Below are positions 14,204 to 23,447 of a DNA stretch of 51,035 nucleotides, in pieces (position 1 is the first letter of the stretch; each line of letters opens with the position of its first letter). The stretch covers positions 82,677 through 133,711 of the forward strand of contig JAAVHX010000008.1 in NCBI GenBank assembly GCA_014799475.1, in the 5' to 3' direction. Position numbers and translations under genes: made by a program. The notes under the pieces are model-generated. The model did not search any database, was not told the DNA's origin, and saw only the letters and a list, made by a program, of their open reading frames with translations. The DNA comes from Clostridiales bacterium (GTDB lineage Bacteria > Bacillota > Clostridia > Oscillospirales > Oscillospiraceae).

Positions 14204-15748
14204 TTATCGCGGGGGATTTCCACGAACCACATCCCGGCGGGCCAGCTCTGCCTGAAAGTCCGCCGCGGCCTGCTTGGCGGCGGCGATCTTGTCCCAGCTC
14301 TCCAGATATTCCTTGGCGTATTTGGGGTTGTTCAGCCGGACGATCTTCCACCCCGCCGGGTCCACCAGCTTGGTGATCCCCCCGGCCCCCAGGGACAGCA
14401 CGGTCTGCAATTCCTCCATCATCACGATGTTATAGGCGCACACCACCCCCGGCTTGGTCCAGCCCACGTTCTCAAAGGAGCCGGACATGTACTTCTGCCG
14501 GTAGAGGTAATAGGGCGCGTACCCCGCCCCCCGCAGGCGCTCCGACGCCTCCTCCAGCATGGCCTTCACCGTCTCGGGGGTGCACAGATCCTTGCCCTCT
14601 TCAATGAGCCGGGAGCCCTTTTTCAGCGCCAGGGTGTGGACGGTAATGTTGGCCGGATCCATAGCCAACACCTTTTTCAGCGTCCGTCCGAAGCCCTCCA
14701 GGGTATCCGTGGGCAATCCGGCGATGAGATCCATATTCACCATGCCGCCGAAGTGCCGCCCCGCCAACTCCATAGCTTCCACAATTTCCGCGGCGGTGTG
14801 GGCCCGCCCCATGGCGCGCAGCACCCCGTCCTCCATGGTCTGTGGGTTGATGGAGATGCGGTGGATGTTATGGGCTTTCAGCGTCTCCAATTTTTCGGCG
14901 GTGATGGTGTCCGGGCGGCCCGCTTCCACAGTGAACTCGGAACAGCGCCCCATGGGCAGAAAGTTTTCCACAGCGGACAGCACCCTGTGGAGCTGCTCCG
15001 CCGACAGGGTGGTGGGGGTGCCGCCCCCCATATACGCCGAGCCGATGTGCAGCCCCCGCTCCCGGAGCAGGCCGCCCGCCAGCTCGATCTCCCGGCACAG
15101 CGCGTCCACATAGGGCTCCACCAGCGCCAGCGACCGCTTCACGTCGGCGGAGATAAAGGAGCAGTAGGCGCACCGGGTGGGGCAGAAAGGCACACCGATG
15201 TAGAGGGCCAAGCCGTCCCGCTCAAGCCCCCGATTTACGTCCAGCGCCGCCCGGGCGCACTCCACCGCCAGCGCCGCCCGGGGGGCAGACACGTGGTATT
15301 CTTTTCGCAGCTCCCGCTCTGCCTGCCTGGCCGTTTTCCCCGCCAGCATAGCGCGGGTGGGCAGCTTGACGGGCCGCACCCCGGTGAGGGAGCCCCAAGG
15401 CAGCTCATGGCCCAGCAGGGCGGTGCCGGCCTTATAAAAGGCCTGCTTCAAGGCGTGGGAGACGGTGTGGTACACCGCCTCGTCCGGCTCGTCCAGCTTT
15501 TCCGAGGAGAAGCGGGCCACACCGTTCCGATAGCGGTCCCCCAGCTTCACCAGCACGCTGACGCTGGCCTTTTTTGCCCCCCGGCTCAGTCCGATCAGCA
15601 CGCCGCTCTCCCCGTTCAGGTTTTGCGGCAAAGTATCCGGGTATTCCGGCTTCTCGCCGGGGAACAGGGTCAAAAGCATCTGCTCGGTGGGAAAGCGGTA
15701 GCGCTCCGGGTGCCAGGGCCAGTTATCTTCGGCAAACCAGATCCTCAT
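14204..15748 (-). CDS. hemZ: Coproporphyrinogen III dehydrogenase-like radical SAM protein HemZ
   Basis: A 514-aa radical SAM protein. The cluster motif is CPTRCAYCSF (CxxxCxxC), in the HemN/HemZ setting with YMGGGTPTTL, VEAGRPDTIT, INPQTM and DLIAGLPTDT. The ~170-residue N-terminal extension with LLGHELPWGSLTGVRPVKLPTRAML is characteristic of the clostridial HemZ group. HemN-type enzymes oxidise coproporphyrinogen III anaerobically, but HemZ-type proteins also occur in anaerobes lacking the rest of heme synthesis, so the substrate is uncertain. The stop of the upstream hydrolase gene (15750) is one base away, so the two are co-transcribed. Confidence 0.88.
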   Translation of the reverse strand: MRIWFAEDNWPWHPERYRFPTEQMLLTLFPGEKPEYPDTLPQNLNGESGVLIGLSRGAKKASVSVLVKLGDRYRNGVARFSSEKLDEPDEAVYHTVSHALKQAFYKAGTALLGHELPWGSLTGVRPVKLPTRAMLAGKTARQAERELRKEYHVSAPRAALAVECARAALDVNRGLERDGLALYIGVPFCPTRCAYCSFISADVKRSLALVEPYVDALCREIELAGGLLRERGLHIGSAYMGGGTPTTLSAEQLHRVLSAVENFLPMGRCSEFTVEAGRPDTITAEKLETLKAHNIHRISINPQTMEDGVLRAMGRAHTAAEIVEAMELAGRHFGGMVNMDLIAGLPTDTLEGFGRTLKKVLAMDPANITVHTLALKKGSRLIEEGKDLCTPETVKAMLEEASERLRGAGYAPYYLYRQKYMSGSFENVGWTKPGVVCAYNIVMMEELQTVLSLGAGGITKLVDPAGWKIVRLNNPKYAKEYLESWDKIAAAKQAAADFQAELARRDVVRGNPPR

Positions 15749-15749
15749 C

Positions 15750-16379
15750 TCAGCCCCTCATGGCGGCCTTGAGGCAGTAATTGCCCTTGCGCTCCCGCTC
15801 CAGGGTGGACTGCCCCTCGTGGCCGGGCAGCACCCGGTAATCCCCCTCCAACTCACCCAGCCGCTTCAGGGACTTCATGATCTGCCCCTCGTCGCCCCCG
15901 GGCAGGTCGGTGCGGCCCATGGAGCCCTCGAACAGGGTGTCCCCGGTGAACAGCACGTCCCCCGCGCGCAGGGTCACCGAGCCGGGGGTGTGGCCCGGGG
16001 TCTCCAAAACTTCCACATCAATGCCCGCGATGTTCACCACGTCCCCCTCTTTGTAGGGGGTGACGTCCCCAAAGGAGCGGACAGTGGGGAAGGTCTGGCC
16101 AAAGACCTGGGCGGTGTCGCCCTCCCCCATGTCGGCGGGATGGCAGTACACCCTGAGGTCGGGCCACTCCTCCCGCAGTCCGGGGATGCCCAGGATGTGG
16201 TCAAAGTGCCCGTGGGTGAGGAGCACCGCCTCCGCCTCCAGCCCGTTCTGGATCATCCACCGGGCCACCTGCTCCCCCTGGTCGCCGGGGTCCACAATGC
16301 CGCACCTGTACCCGCCATCCTGGCGGAAAATATAGCAGTTGGTGCCGATCTGGCCCAAACGCAGTACGCTGATTTCCAT
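15750..16379 (-). CDS. MBL-fold hydrolase, glyoxalase II-like
   Basis: Start is the ATG at 16379, preceded by GAGGTGG; the frame upstream is not used. The 209-aa protein carries the metallo-beta-lactamase metal motifs THGHFDH, GHTPGS, GDTLFEGSMGRTD and PGHEGQST. It matches the short YqgX/GloC-type hydroxyacylglutathione-hydrolase-like group common in Firmicutes. These bind two metal ions and hydrolyse thioesters; the substrate in an organism without glutathione is unknown. It is directly followed by hemZ (1-base gap). A terminator separates it from jag upstream. Confidence 0.88.
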   Translation of the reverse strand: MEISVLRLGQIGTNCYIFRQDGGYRCGIVDPGDQGEQVARWMIQNGLEAEAVLLTHGHFDHILGIPGLREEWPDLRVYCHPADMGEGDTAQVFGQTFPTVRSFGDVTPYKEGDVVNIAGIDVEVLETPGHTPGSVTLRAGDVLFTGDTLFEGSMGRTDLPGGDEGQIMKSLKRLGELEGDYRVLPGHEGQSTLERERKGNYCLKAAMRG

Positions 16380-16441
16380 CGCTACCACCTCAAACATATT
16401 CTTACTGTCCATCATACGATATTTCGGTTCATTTGTAAATA

Positions 16442-16472
16442 AAAACCGTCCGGCATATTGCCGGACGGTTTT
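16442..16472 (-). terminator. Terminator of the rpmH-jag operon
   Basis: A perfect 13-bp stem AAAACCGTCCGGC / GCCGGACGGTTTT with a 5-nt loop, 5 bases past the jag stop codon. On the minus strand it continues TTATTT. Confidence 0.88.
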
Positions 16473-16476
16473 CACC

Positions 16477-17304
16477 TTACTGCTTGCTTGGATCGTACGC
16501 CACCACCGTGCGGCGGTTGGGCTCGGTGCCGGTGGAGAAGGTGGATACGCCGGGGTAATCCTGAAGGGCGGTGTGGATCACGTGCCGCTCGTAGGCGTTC
16601 ATGGCCTCCAGGGTGATGTTCCGCCGGTACTTGACCACCTTGCCCGCCGTCTTGCGGGCCAGGCGGTTGAGGGACTCCTCCCGGCGGGCGCGGTAGCCCT
16701 CGGCGTCCACGTGGATGCGCGCCCGGTGGCTGCGGCCCTTATTGACGGCGTAGCCTGTGAGCTGCTGGATGGCGTCCAGCGTCTCCCCCCGGTGGCCGAT
16801 GAGGGCGCCCATATTCTCGCCCTCCAGCACCACCTGGTAGGTGTCGCCCTCCTTCGTGACCACAGGCGTGGCTTCCACGCCCATATGCTCGAACAGCCCG
16901 GTCTGGAACTTGACGATAGCGGCGGCCACATCGTCGTCCACACCCTCACTCTTGGCAGTCTGAGACTGGACAGGCTGGGACTGAGCGGCCGGCTTGGGTT
17001 CGGCCTTGGGGGCGGGGCGCTCCGTGCGGGGCGCTTTGGGCCGCTCCGGCTTGGGGGCCGGGGCGGGCTTGGGCTCTTTCACAGCGGGGGGCTCGGGAAC
17101 GGGCTCCGGGATGGGCTCGGGCTCGTCGGGAGCCTCATAGGTGAGCTTCACCTTGGCGGGGACGGAGCCGATGCCCAAAAAGCCGGTCTTGCCCCGGTCC
17201 AAAATTTCAACGGATACGTCGTCCCGGTCCAGGCCGAGGTGGGCCAGCCCCTTGGCGATGGCCTCATCCTCCGTCTTGGCGGTAAATTCCATATATTTCA
17301 GCAC
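16477..17304 (-). CDS. jag: RNA-binding protein Jag/KhpB (EloR)
   Basis: A 275-aa protein in three parts. The Jag-N domain is at residues ~5-55 (KTEDEAIAKGLAHLGL ... GFLGIGSVPAKVKL), followed by a Pro/Lys/Glu-rich linker (~60-115). A KH domain with GALIGHRGETLDAIQ and an R3H domain (NAYERHVIHTALQ) close the protein. It partners with KhpA in post-transcriptional control and cell elongation in Firmicutes. Start chosen as GTG at 17304, with AAGGAG 9 bases upstream; ATG at 17292 is an alternative. Last gene of the rpmH-rnpA-yidD-yidC-jag cluster. Confidence 0.95.
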   Translation of the reverse strand: MLKYMEFTAKTEDEAIAKGLAHLGLDRDDVSVEILDRGKTGFLGIGSVPAKVKLTYEAPDEPEPIPEPVPEPPAVKEPKPAPAPKPERPKAPRTERPAPKAEPKPAAQSQPVQSQTAKSEGVDDDVAAAIVKFQTGLFEHMGVEATPVVTKEGDTYQVVLEGENMGALIGHRGETLDAIQQLTGYAVNKGRSHRARIHVDAEGYRARREESLNRLARKTAGKVVKYRRNITLEAMNAYERHVIHTALQDYPGVSTFSTGTEPNRRTVVAYDPSKQ

Positions 17305-17336
17305 AAAACTGCACTCCTTACTATGAAATCTGGTGT

Positions 17337-18662
17337 TTACTGCTCTTCGCCGTCCTCGGCGTAGGCTTCCTCGTAATCCCCGTCGTCGGCGCTCTCATCC
17401 GCGGGGGGCTCAACGGCGGCCTGCTGATCCCTAGCCTTCTCCGCTTTCTCCGCCTGATCGAGCAGCGACCGGTTGGATTCGGCGAGGATCTTCTTCTCCT
17501 CCTCCGTCAGCTCCTTGGGCTCCTCCTCCACGGGCTTGGCGGGGCCGTCTGGGTCGTGATAGGGGGTGACGGGATAGCGGTTGGGGTCGTAGGCCCGGCC
17601 CCGGGCATAGGCACGCAGGCCCTCCCGGCTGGCGGACTTGTCCACGCCCGGCTCCTGCTTTTTCTTCTGCTTCTGCTTCTTGGGGTCCTTGCCGGCGGCG
17701 ATGGCGGCTGCCTTCTTCTCGGCGGCCACGCGGCGGCGCTCCTTCTCGGCCTCCTTGGCCTTCTTCGCCTGCTCTTCCATCTCCTTCTGGGCTTCCTCGT
17801 AGTCCTTGCGGAGCAGCCGGCCGCAGATGACCTCCTGCACCATGCCCAGCGCGGAGTTGGCGATCCAGTAGATACACATACCGGCGGGGAGAGCAAAGCC
17901 GATCCACAGCGACATGACAGGGCCCATCAGGATGAGGGACAGGTTCATCTTGGGGGGCGCCTGATCCTTATTCATCTGGTTGGTCCTCTGGGTGACCAGC
18001 ATGGTCACCACGGACAGCCCCGCCGAGATCACCGGCAGCAGGAACAGGCCCAGGGACCCCCACTTTATTCCGCCCTCCCAGAAATTCAATTGGGGAACTT
18101 TGGACAGGTCGATGCCGAAGAAGTCAAAGTTGATGACGAACATCCCGGCGGCGGACACGCCGGCGGCTGTGGCGGCGGCCTTGGCGGTGCCCAGGTTCTC
18201 GGCGCTCAGCATGGAGCTCAGGATCAGCTCGTTGGAGCCGCCGGCGGTGAAGCCGGTCATGCCCACGGCATTAGCCACGGCGGCGGTGGCCTGCTCGGTG
18301 AGGCTCATCATGTACTTCAGCGGGCGGCGGATGATGGCGTACAGCGGCCACAGGATGAACAGCGGGATCATAGACCAGCCGCATCCGCCCATGGGGTTGA
18401 TGTTGTTCTCGGTGTAGAACTTCTGAACCTCCTGGTTATAGCGCTCCTTGTCGTTGCCGCAGCGCTTCTGGATCTCCTTGATCTGTTCGTTGACCACGTT
18501 CATCTTGATCATGCTCTTTTTGCCCTTCAGGTTCAGGGGGAAGAGGATGATCTTGATCACAACCGTAAACAGGAACAGGGCAATGCCGTAGCTGTTGAAC
18601 ACCTGGCAGAACATTTTCAGCAGCCAGCTGAACGGCGTCATGAGTATTTGCCAAATATCCAT
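17337..18662 (-). CDS. yidC: Membrane protein insertase YidC/Oxa1 (SpoIIIJ-type)
   Basis: A 441-aa protein with the YidC/Oxa1 core. An N-terminal membrane helix (YGIALFLFTVVIKIILFPL) is followed by the coiled cytoplasmic hairpin (KSMIKMNVVNEQIKEIQKRCGNDKERYNQEVQKFYTE) and helices including GCGWSMIPLFILWPLYAII and GLFLLPVISAGLSVVTMLV. It lacks the large periplasmic domain of proteobacterial YidC but has a very long, highly charged C-terminal cytoplasmic tail of about 150 residues (Lys/Ala-rich, then acidic). That tail is likely a ribosome-contacting extension. It inserts membrane proteins alone or with SecYEG. Confidence 0.96.
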   Translation of the reverse strand: MDIWQILMTPFSWLLKMFCQVFNSYGIALFLFTVVIKIILFPLNLKGKKSMIKMNVVNEQIKEIQKRCGNDKERYNQEVQKFYTENNINPMGGCGWSMIPLFILWPLYAIIRRPLKYMMSLTEQATAAVANAVGMTGFTAGGSNELILSSMLSAENLGTAKAAATAAGVSAAGMFVINFDFFGIDLSKVPQLNFWEGGIKWGSLGLFLLPVISAGLSVVTMLVTQRTNQMNKDQAPPKMNLSLILMGPVMSLWIGFALPAGMCIYWIANSALGMVQEVICGRLLRKDYEEAQKEMEEQAKKAKEAEKERRRVAAEKKAAAIAAGKDPKKQKQKKKQEPGVDKSASREGLRAYARGRAYDPNRYPVTPYHDPDGPAKPVEEEPKELTEEEKKILAESNRSLLDQAEKAEKARDQQAAVEPPADESADDGDYEEAYAEDGEEQ

Positions 18663-18672
18663 GTTTGGCCTC

Positions 18673-18912
18673 CTACAATTTTCGGATTTTTTTCGGGGGT
18701 ACGGGATCGTAGATGAAGGTCTTTTGCCGGTGGAAGGGGTGGCAGCGCATCACCCGCCACAGGGCCAGCGCCCCGCCCTTGACGGCGCCGTGGACCTCCA
18801 CCGCCTCCAGCGCGTAGGTGGAGCAGGTGGGGATGAACCGGCAGCAGGGGGGACGGTTTGGGGACACATCCCGGCGGTACCGGCGGATCAGGGCCAGCAG
18901 CAGCCGTTTCAT
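18673..18912 (-). CDS. yidD: Membrane protein insertion efficiency factor YidD
   Basis: Start is the ATG at 18912 inside an ATGA overlap with the rnpA stop. The 79-aa protein shows the family pattern: [29 protein letters not shown] and [11 protein letters not shown] with conserved Cys residues. YidD is a small amphipathic membrane-associated protein that assists YidC-mediated insertion. The gene stands between rnpA and yidC as in most bacteria. Confidence 0.95.
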   Translation of the reverse strand: MKRLLLALIRRYRRDVSPNRPPCCRFIPTCSTYALEAVEVHGAVKGGALALWRVMRCHPFHRQKTFIYDPVPPKKIRKL

Positions 18913-19259
18913 TTGACCCCTTCCTTTTTGAGCAGCTCCAGCTTGTCCGCCAGCTTTAAAAAGGATTTCTCCAGCTGACAATATTGGCTGGAGGCGGCCC
19001 GGACGCGGGCCACCACCACCACATCCGTCCCGGACACCAGCCTGTCCTCGTTGAGGCGGTAGATCTCCCGCAGGCGGCGGCGGATCCGATTGCGCACCAC
19101 CGCGCAGCCCACCTTGGTGGACACGGTGAGGCCCAGCCGGTTGTTCTTTTGGCCGTTGCGCCGGACGTAAAGGGCCAGGCGGCCGTCGGCGGCGGTCTTT
19201 CCCCTGTTATACGCCCTGCGGAACAGGTGGTTTTCCTTCAAGGACACCGTTTTTTTCAT
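18909..19259 (-). CDS. rnpA: Ribonuclease P protein component
   Basis: Start chosen at the ATG at 19259, with GGAGG upstream. The 116-aa protein has the RnpA core: [49 protein letters not shown] (the RNR motif that contacts the catalytic RNA). It completes the RNase P holoenzyme for tRNA 5' maturation. Overlaps yidD by 4 bases. Confidence 0.96.
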   Translation of the reverse strand: MKKTVSLKENHLFRRAYNRGKTAADGRLALYVRRNGQKNNRLGLTVSTKVGCAVVRNRIRRRLREIYRLNEDRLVSGTDVVVVARVRAASSQYCQLEKSFLKLADKLELLKKEGVK

Positions 19260-19360
19260 ACGACCTCCGTTGGACATTGTTGCGCTTCTCGGGAAAAGAG
19301 CCAAGGGGCGAGGGAAATTTCCCGCGCCCCGGTCTATTGTTTATCCCGATGTGTGCGCCA

Positions 19361-19495
19361 TCAGTGGCTCAGGCGGACGCGGCCCTTCGCGCGGCGGCGG
19401 GCCAGAACCTTGCGGCCATTGCTGGTGGCCATGCGCTTACGGAAGCCATGGACCTTGGAACGCTGACGCTTCTTGGGCTGATAGGTACGCTTCAT
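19361..19495 (-). CDS. rpmH: 50S ribosomal protein L34
   Basis: A 44-aa basic protein starting [22 protein letters not shown] and ending [12 protein letters not shown], the complete L34 signature. ATG preceded by AGGAGGTG. First gene of the operon. Confidence 0.97.
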   Translation of the reverse strand: MKRTYQPKKRQRSKVHGFRKRMATSNGRKVLARRRAKGRVRLSH

Positions 19496-19596
19496 GCGGG
19501 AACACCTCCTGTATCGTGTTGCGGCCATCCGGGCCGCCCTCCACAACGCCCTCTCAGGCGCGGTTGGCAAGATTGACGCATAATCGCGTATCAAGC

Positions 19597-19625
19597 ATTA
19601 TACCTTTATTTTTTCGCCCTGTCAA
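19597..19625 (-). promoter_or_regulatory. Consensus sigma-A promoter of rpmH
   Basis: On the minus strand, TTGACA (19625-19620), 17-nt spacer, TATAAT (19602-19597). All 12 consensus bases match. It gives a leader of about 95 nt before rpmH. Confidence 0.9.
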
Positions 19626-19693
19626 CAAAAAATCAGCAATGTTCCTCTTACTTTTCCTGTTTGTTCAAATATCCCGACGGGCGGCGGCTTGTC

Positions 19694-20374
19694 TCAGCGT
19701 TCCAATAAGCGGTCCAGTTCGTCCGCTCCATTTTGATACGATGAGGTCACCTCTTGGTACAGCCGATCATAAAATTCAACCGCGGCAGATTGCCGCGCCC
19801 TGGCGATCGCCGTCGCCTTTTCTGTGTAAAATTTTAAATACACATTTTCTAATTTATGCTTATATTCTTGAAAAAACGATGGTTTCGTGTCATTTTCTCC
19901 ACTGGAAACTGTCCCATCCGGCAGCACGGAATACAACGGCTCAGAAACAGTACCTTTATAAAGCAGCGTTCTCGCCATCCCGATCGCCCCTGTCACATCC
20001 AGCTTGTCCGCGTCAAATAAAATTTTTGCCTCCAAGCTCTGCGGCGGATTATTTTTTCTATATCTGTGTGTCTGAATACATTGCTTGACCTGCTCCGCAT
20101 AGCCCGGTTCAAATCCATGGGCCAGAAGAAACTGATAAGCTTTCTCGCCCCCTACCATCGCGTGGCACAAAGCGGGGTCCTCAAATTGTTCCTTCCTTCC
20201 GATGTCATGCAGCAGGCAGGCCGCGATCAAGACGTCATAATTCACCTTGCTCTCTGTTTTCGCGATTTCCAACGCGTTGTACAGCACACGATAAATATGC
20301 TCTTTGTCATGGGCCGCGTCCTCCATGGAGCAAAGCATGAAATCCTCAAGCAGCCGGTATGTCTCTTGATCCAT
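19694..20374 (-). CDS. HD-domain phosphohydrolase
   Basis: A 226-aa protein with the HD metal-binding pattern: AHDKEHIYRVLYNA, CLLHDIGRKEQFED and ADKLDVTGAIGMART. It belongs to the broad HD superfamily (YedJ/YqeK-like layout); the substrate is unknown, perhaps a nucleotide. Codon use is more AT-leaning than that of its neighbours. It stands between rpmH and dnaA, where most Firmicutes have only an intergenic region with DnaA boxes. ATG preceded by GAGGTGATG. Confidence 0.85.
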   Translation of the reverse strand: MDQETYRLLEDFMLCSMEDAAHDKEHIYRVLYNALEIAKTESKVNYDVLIAACLLHDIGRKEQFEDPALCHAMVGGEKAYQFLLAHGFEPGYAEQVKQCIQTHRYRKNNPPQSLEAKILFDADKLDVTGAIGMARTLLYKGTVSEPLYSVLPDGTVSSGENDTKPSFFQEYKHKLENVYLKFYTEKATAIARARQSAAVEFYDRLYQEVTSSYQNGADELDRLLER

Positions 20375-20490
20375 CCGTCATCACCTCTCAATCAGTTGGT
20401 TCCTGATTCTATCACAGACAGGTCCGAGATTCAAGGGAGCTGCAAAATCCGTTTTCACACTACATTATAAAAAAAGAATTCAGAAAACCC

Positions 20491-20519
20491 TTGTGCGTCA
20501 TTCCCTTTTTTGGTATAAT
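20491..20519 (+). promoter_or_regulatory. dnaA promoter
   Basis: TTGTGC at 20491-20496, 17-nt spacer, TATAAT at 20514-20519; a 40-nt leader with AGGAGG before the dnaA start. No DnaA box is evident on it. Confidence 0.75.
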
Positions 20520-20559
20520 ATAAAAGTTATGACATTTCACAATTAGGAGGCTTCCGCCC

Positions 20560-21879
20560 ATGAGATCGGCCGCCGACGTCTGGGAAAAAGTAAAGAGCCT
20601 GATGGAGGGCAGCATGACCGCCGTGGCCATCGACACCTGGTTTGGGGATGTGGAGGCCGTGGCCCTGGAGGACACCCGGCTGGTGCTGTGCGTCCCCACC
20701 GATTTCAAGCGGAACATCATCCGCGCCCGCTTCCAGTCGGGGGTGGAGGCGGCGCTGAAGGAGCTGTTCTCCTTCGACGTGGATGTGGCCCTGCTGCTCC
20801 CGGAGGAGCGGGACGCCTACGCCGCCCAGAGCTCCGCCCCCAACCCCGGCGGCGGGGAGGCGGAAAAATACACCTTTGAGCGGTTCGTGGTGGGCTCCAC
20901 CAACAAATTCGCCTTCACCGCCGCCCAGAAGGTGGCGGACGAGCCGGGCGGGGCCTATAACCCCCTGTTCATCTACGGGCAGTCCGGCCTGGGCAAGACT
21001 CATCTGCTCCACGCCATCGCCAACCGGGTGGCTCAAAATCATCCCGGCTTCCGTATCCTCTACATCCAGAGCGAGGACTTTGTAAACGAGCTCATCGGCA
21101 ACCTCCGCCGGGGCATTGATATGCAGGAGTTCCGGAACAAGTACCGCTGCGTGGATCTGTTTTTGATGGACGACGTGCAGTTCATCGCCGGCAAGGACTC
21201 CAGCGAGGAAGAGCTGTTCCACACCTTCAACACCCTGTACGAGCAGAAAAAGCAGATCGTGTTTACCTCCGACCGGCCGCCCCATGAGATGCTCCGCTTG
21301 GAGCAGCGCCTGCGCACCCGGTTCGAGCAGGGCCTGTCCGCCGACATCCAGCAGCCTGACTATGAACTCCGGGTGGCCCTGCTGAAAAACAAAGCGGTGG
21401 AGCGGGGGATCTCCCTTCCCGATACGGTATTGTCCTATGTTGCGGACAACATCACCTCCAGCGTGCGCCAAATCGAGGGCGTGGTCAACAAGATCATGGC
21501 CTTCCAGGAGCTGATGGGCGCCCAGGTGGACGTGGAGACCACCATCCGCGCCGTGCGGGACATCCTGCGGGCCAAGGAGAACTTCCTGCCCTCGGCGGAC
21601 ACCATCGTCCAGGAGGTGGCCCGGTTCTATGAGCTGGACGCCTCCGCCCTCACTGGGCAGAGCCAGAATAAGGAGATCAGCACTGCCCGCAACGTGGCTA
21701 TGTACATCATCCGGGAGATGACCCAGCTCTCCCTGGCGGAGATCGGCCAGCAGTTCGGCGGGCGGCACCACTCCACAGTGCTCAACTCCATCAACCGGGT
21801 GGAGAAGATGATGAAGGACAAGCCGGAGATGACCGAGATCATCCGGGACATCACCAACGCGGTGAACTCGGCGTATTGA
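20560..21879 (+). CDS. dnaA: Chromosomal replication initiator DnaA
   Basis: A 439-aa protein with all four DnaA domains. An N-terminal DnaB/self-interaction domain is followed by a short linker (about residues 85-105, ending GGGEAEKYTFERFVVGSTNKFA). The AAA+ domain has Walker A GQSGLGKTH and Walker B LFLMDDVQFI, with sensor and arginine-finger regions (RLRTRFEQGL). The C-terminal helix-turn-helix bears the box-binding signature (AEIGQQFGGRHHSTVLNSI). It melts oriC and loads DnaB. It is followed by a 418-bp gap before dnaN that I take to contain the origin. Confidence 0.98.
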   Translation: MRSAADVWEKVKSLMEGSMTAVAIDTWFGDVEAVALEDTRLVLCVPTDFKRNIIRARFQSGVEAALKELFSFDVDVALLLPEERDAYAAQSSAPNPGGGEAEKYTFERFVVGSTNKFAFTAAQKVADEPGGAYNPLFIYGQSGLGKTHLLHAIANRVAQNHPGFRILYIQSEDFVNELIGNLRRGIDMQEFRNKYRCVDLFLMDDVQFIAGKDSSEEELFHTFNTLYEQKKQIVFTSDRPPHEMLRLEQRLRTRFEQGLSADIQQPDYELRVALLKNKAVERGISLPDTVLSYVADNITSSVRQIEGVVNKIMAFQELMGAQVDVETTIRAVRDILRAKENFLPSADTIVQEVARFYELDASALTGQSQNKEISTARNVAMYIIREMTQLSLAEIGQQFGGRHHSTVLNSINRVEKMMKDKPEMTEIIRDITNAVNSAY

Positions 21880-22297
21880 CAACGCATTGTCACGCTACGC
21901 CTGTTCGCAACGCGCGGCTTCCTTTCGACTCGAGCAAAACCCATCCGGGCCCTTGGCCCTCCTTGGGCTTTTGCTCTCGCTCCAGTCCATCCGCGCCGTG
22001 GGCCGCGCAAAGCGCGGCTTAGGCCTGTGGCCGCTTCGCGGCCTAACGGCTGCTCACGACGGCTCCGCGCTTCTTATCTTCCACAATCCTGCGGACTGTG
22101 CTGTGGAACCCTGTGGAAGCATGAAAACAGCTTGCGTCCCATCCGTGACCTGTGCAGATTTTGTGCATCCCCTTTCGGACGCCCAAATCCAGCCGTTTCA
22201 ACCACTTTCCGACTTTTCCACACATCCCACAGCCCCTACGGACTACTACGAATTTATAAACCTCCTCTCCTTGCGGAGGGGGAGAAAGGAACCTCCT
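21880..22297. other. Putative oriC between dnaA and dnaN
   Basis: This gene-free interval has four sequences with the DnaA-box core TTCCACA: 22077-22085 (TCTTCCACA), 22102-22110 and 22112-22120 on the other strand, and TTTTCCACA at 22214-22222. None is the perfect TTATCCACA. A GC-rich palindromic tract (GCCGCGC-AAA-GCGCGGC, GGCCGC-TT-CGCGGCC, about 21998-22045) precedes them, and a hairpin CTCC-TTGC-GGAG lies before dnaN. The position next to dnaA and the box cluster argue for an origin; the absence of a marked AT-rich unwinding stretch keeps this tentative. Confidence 0.6.
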
Positions 22298-23419
22298 ATG
22301 AAATTTTCCTGTGAAAAGTCCATCCTGCAATCCGCCGTCACCACCGCCGGGCGGGTGGTGGCCCCCAAGAGCTCCATCCAGGCGCTGGAGGGCGTGCTCA
22401 TCGAGGCGGAACGGGACGGCCTGCGCCTGAGCGGCTACAATTTGGAGACGGGCATCATCACCAGCATCCCCGCCGACGTGGCGGAGGAGGGGGCCATCGT
22501 CCTGTCCGCCCGGCTGTTCGGCGAAATCCTCCGCCGTATGCCGGACGACATGGTGTCCATTGCCGCCGACCCCTCCTGCTCTGTCCATATCCAGTGCGGC
22601 CCCACCTCCTTTGACATCATGGGCAGCAGCGACGAGGACTTCCCCGAGCTGCCCTCCATCAGCGGCGGCGCCAGCCTCACCATCACCCAGAGCGACCTGC
22701 GCGCCATGATCGGCCAGACCATTTTCGCCGTCAGCGATAATGAGAGCCGCCCCATCCACACCGGCGCCCTGTTTGAGACAGACGGGGAGGAGCTGACCAT
22801 GGTGGCGGTGGACGGCTACCGCCTGGCCCTGCGGCGGGAGAAGCTGCTCAACCAGGAAAAGGCGGGCAAGCTGTCCTTCGTGGTGCCCGGCGCGGCGCTC
22901 AGCGAGGTGGAGAAGATCTGCGCCGACAGCGACGAGCCGGTGACCGTCACCCAGGGCGACCGCCATGTCACCTTTGAGATCGGCGGCACCCTGCTGGTGG
23001 CCCGGCGGCTGGAAGGGGAATTTCTGAACTACCGCCAGACCATCCCCCAGAACAACGCCGTGGTATTGGAGGCGGAGTGCGCCGACCTCCAGCGCTCCAT
23101 CGACCGGGCCTCTCTCATCATCAACGAGAAGCTGAAGAGCCCCCTGCGGTGTAAATTTGACGACGGCTCCCTGTCCATCACCTCCAAGACCGCCATCGGC
23201 GCGGCCTTTGATGTCTGCCCCATCACCGGGGACGGCAGGGGGCTGGAGATCGGCTTCAACAACCGCTTCCTGATGGACGCGGTGAAGGCCGCCCCCGCCA
23301 GCCGAGTGCGGCTGGAGCTGAACACCGCCACCTCCCCCTGCCTGATCCTGCCCCAGAAGGGGGAGCGGGACAACTTCCTGTATATGGTGCTCCCCGTCCG
23401 TCTGCGTGCTTCGGAGTGA
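22298..23419 (+). CDS. dnaN: DNA polymerase III beta subunit (sliding clamp)
   Basis: A 373-aa protein from the ATG at 22298, with GGAGAAAGGA ahead of it. The upstream open frame is non-coding origin DNA. Typical beta-clamp sequences appear: MKFSCEKSILQSAVTTAGRVV at the start, GEILRRMPDD, HTGALFETDGEELTMVAVDGYRLALR, RLEGEFLNYRQTIP, and a C-terminal LPVRLRA. It forms the ring that tethers the replicase. It ends immediately before a 28-nt palindrome. Confidence 0.97.
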   Translation: MKFSCEKSILQSAVTTAGRVVAPKSSIQALEGVLIEAERDGLRLSGYNLETGIITSIPADVAEEGAIVLSARLFGEILRRMPDDMVSIAADPSCSVHIQCGPTSFDIMGSSDEDFPELPSISGGASLTITQSDLRAMIGQTIFAVSDNESRPIHTGALFETDGEELTMVAVDGYRLALRREKLLNQEKAGKLSFVVPGAALSEVEKICADSDEPVTVTQGDRHVTFEIGGTLLVARRLEGEFLNYRQTIPQNNAVVLEAECADLQRSIDRASLIINEKLKSPLRCKFDDGSLSITSKTAIGAAFDVCPITGDGRGLEIGFNNRFLMDAVKAAPASRVRLELNTATSPCLILPQKGERDNFLYMVLPVRLRASE

Positions 23420-23447
23420 GTTACTTTTTCTCGCGAGAAAAAGTAAC
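23420..23447. repeat. AT-rich hairpin family member 1 (after dnaN)
   Basis: A perfect 28-nt palindrome, GTTACTTTTTCTCG and its complement, directly after the dnaN stop, followed by CAAAAAG. Related palindromes occur at 25757, 40633, 46608 and 50173. Confidence 0.8.
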
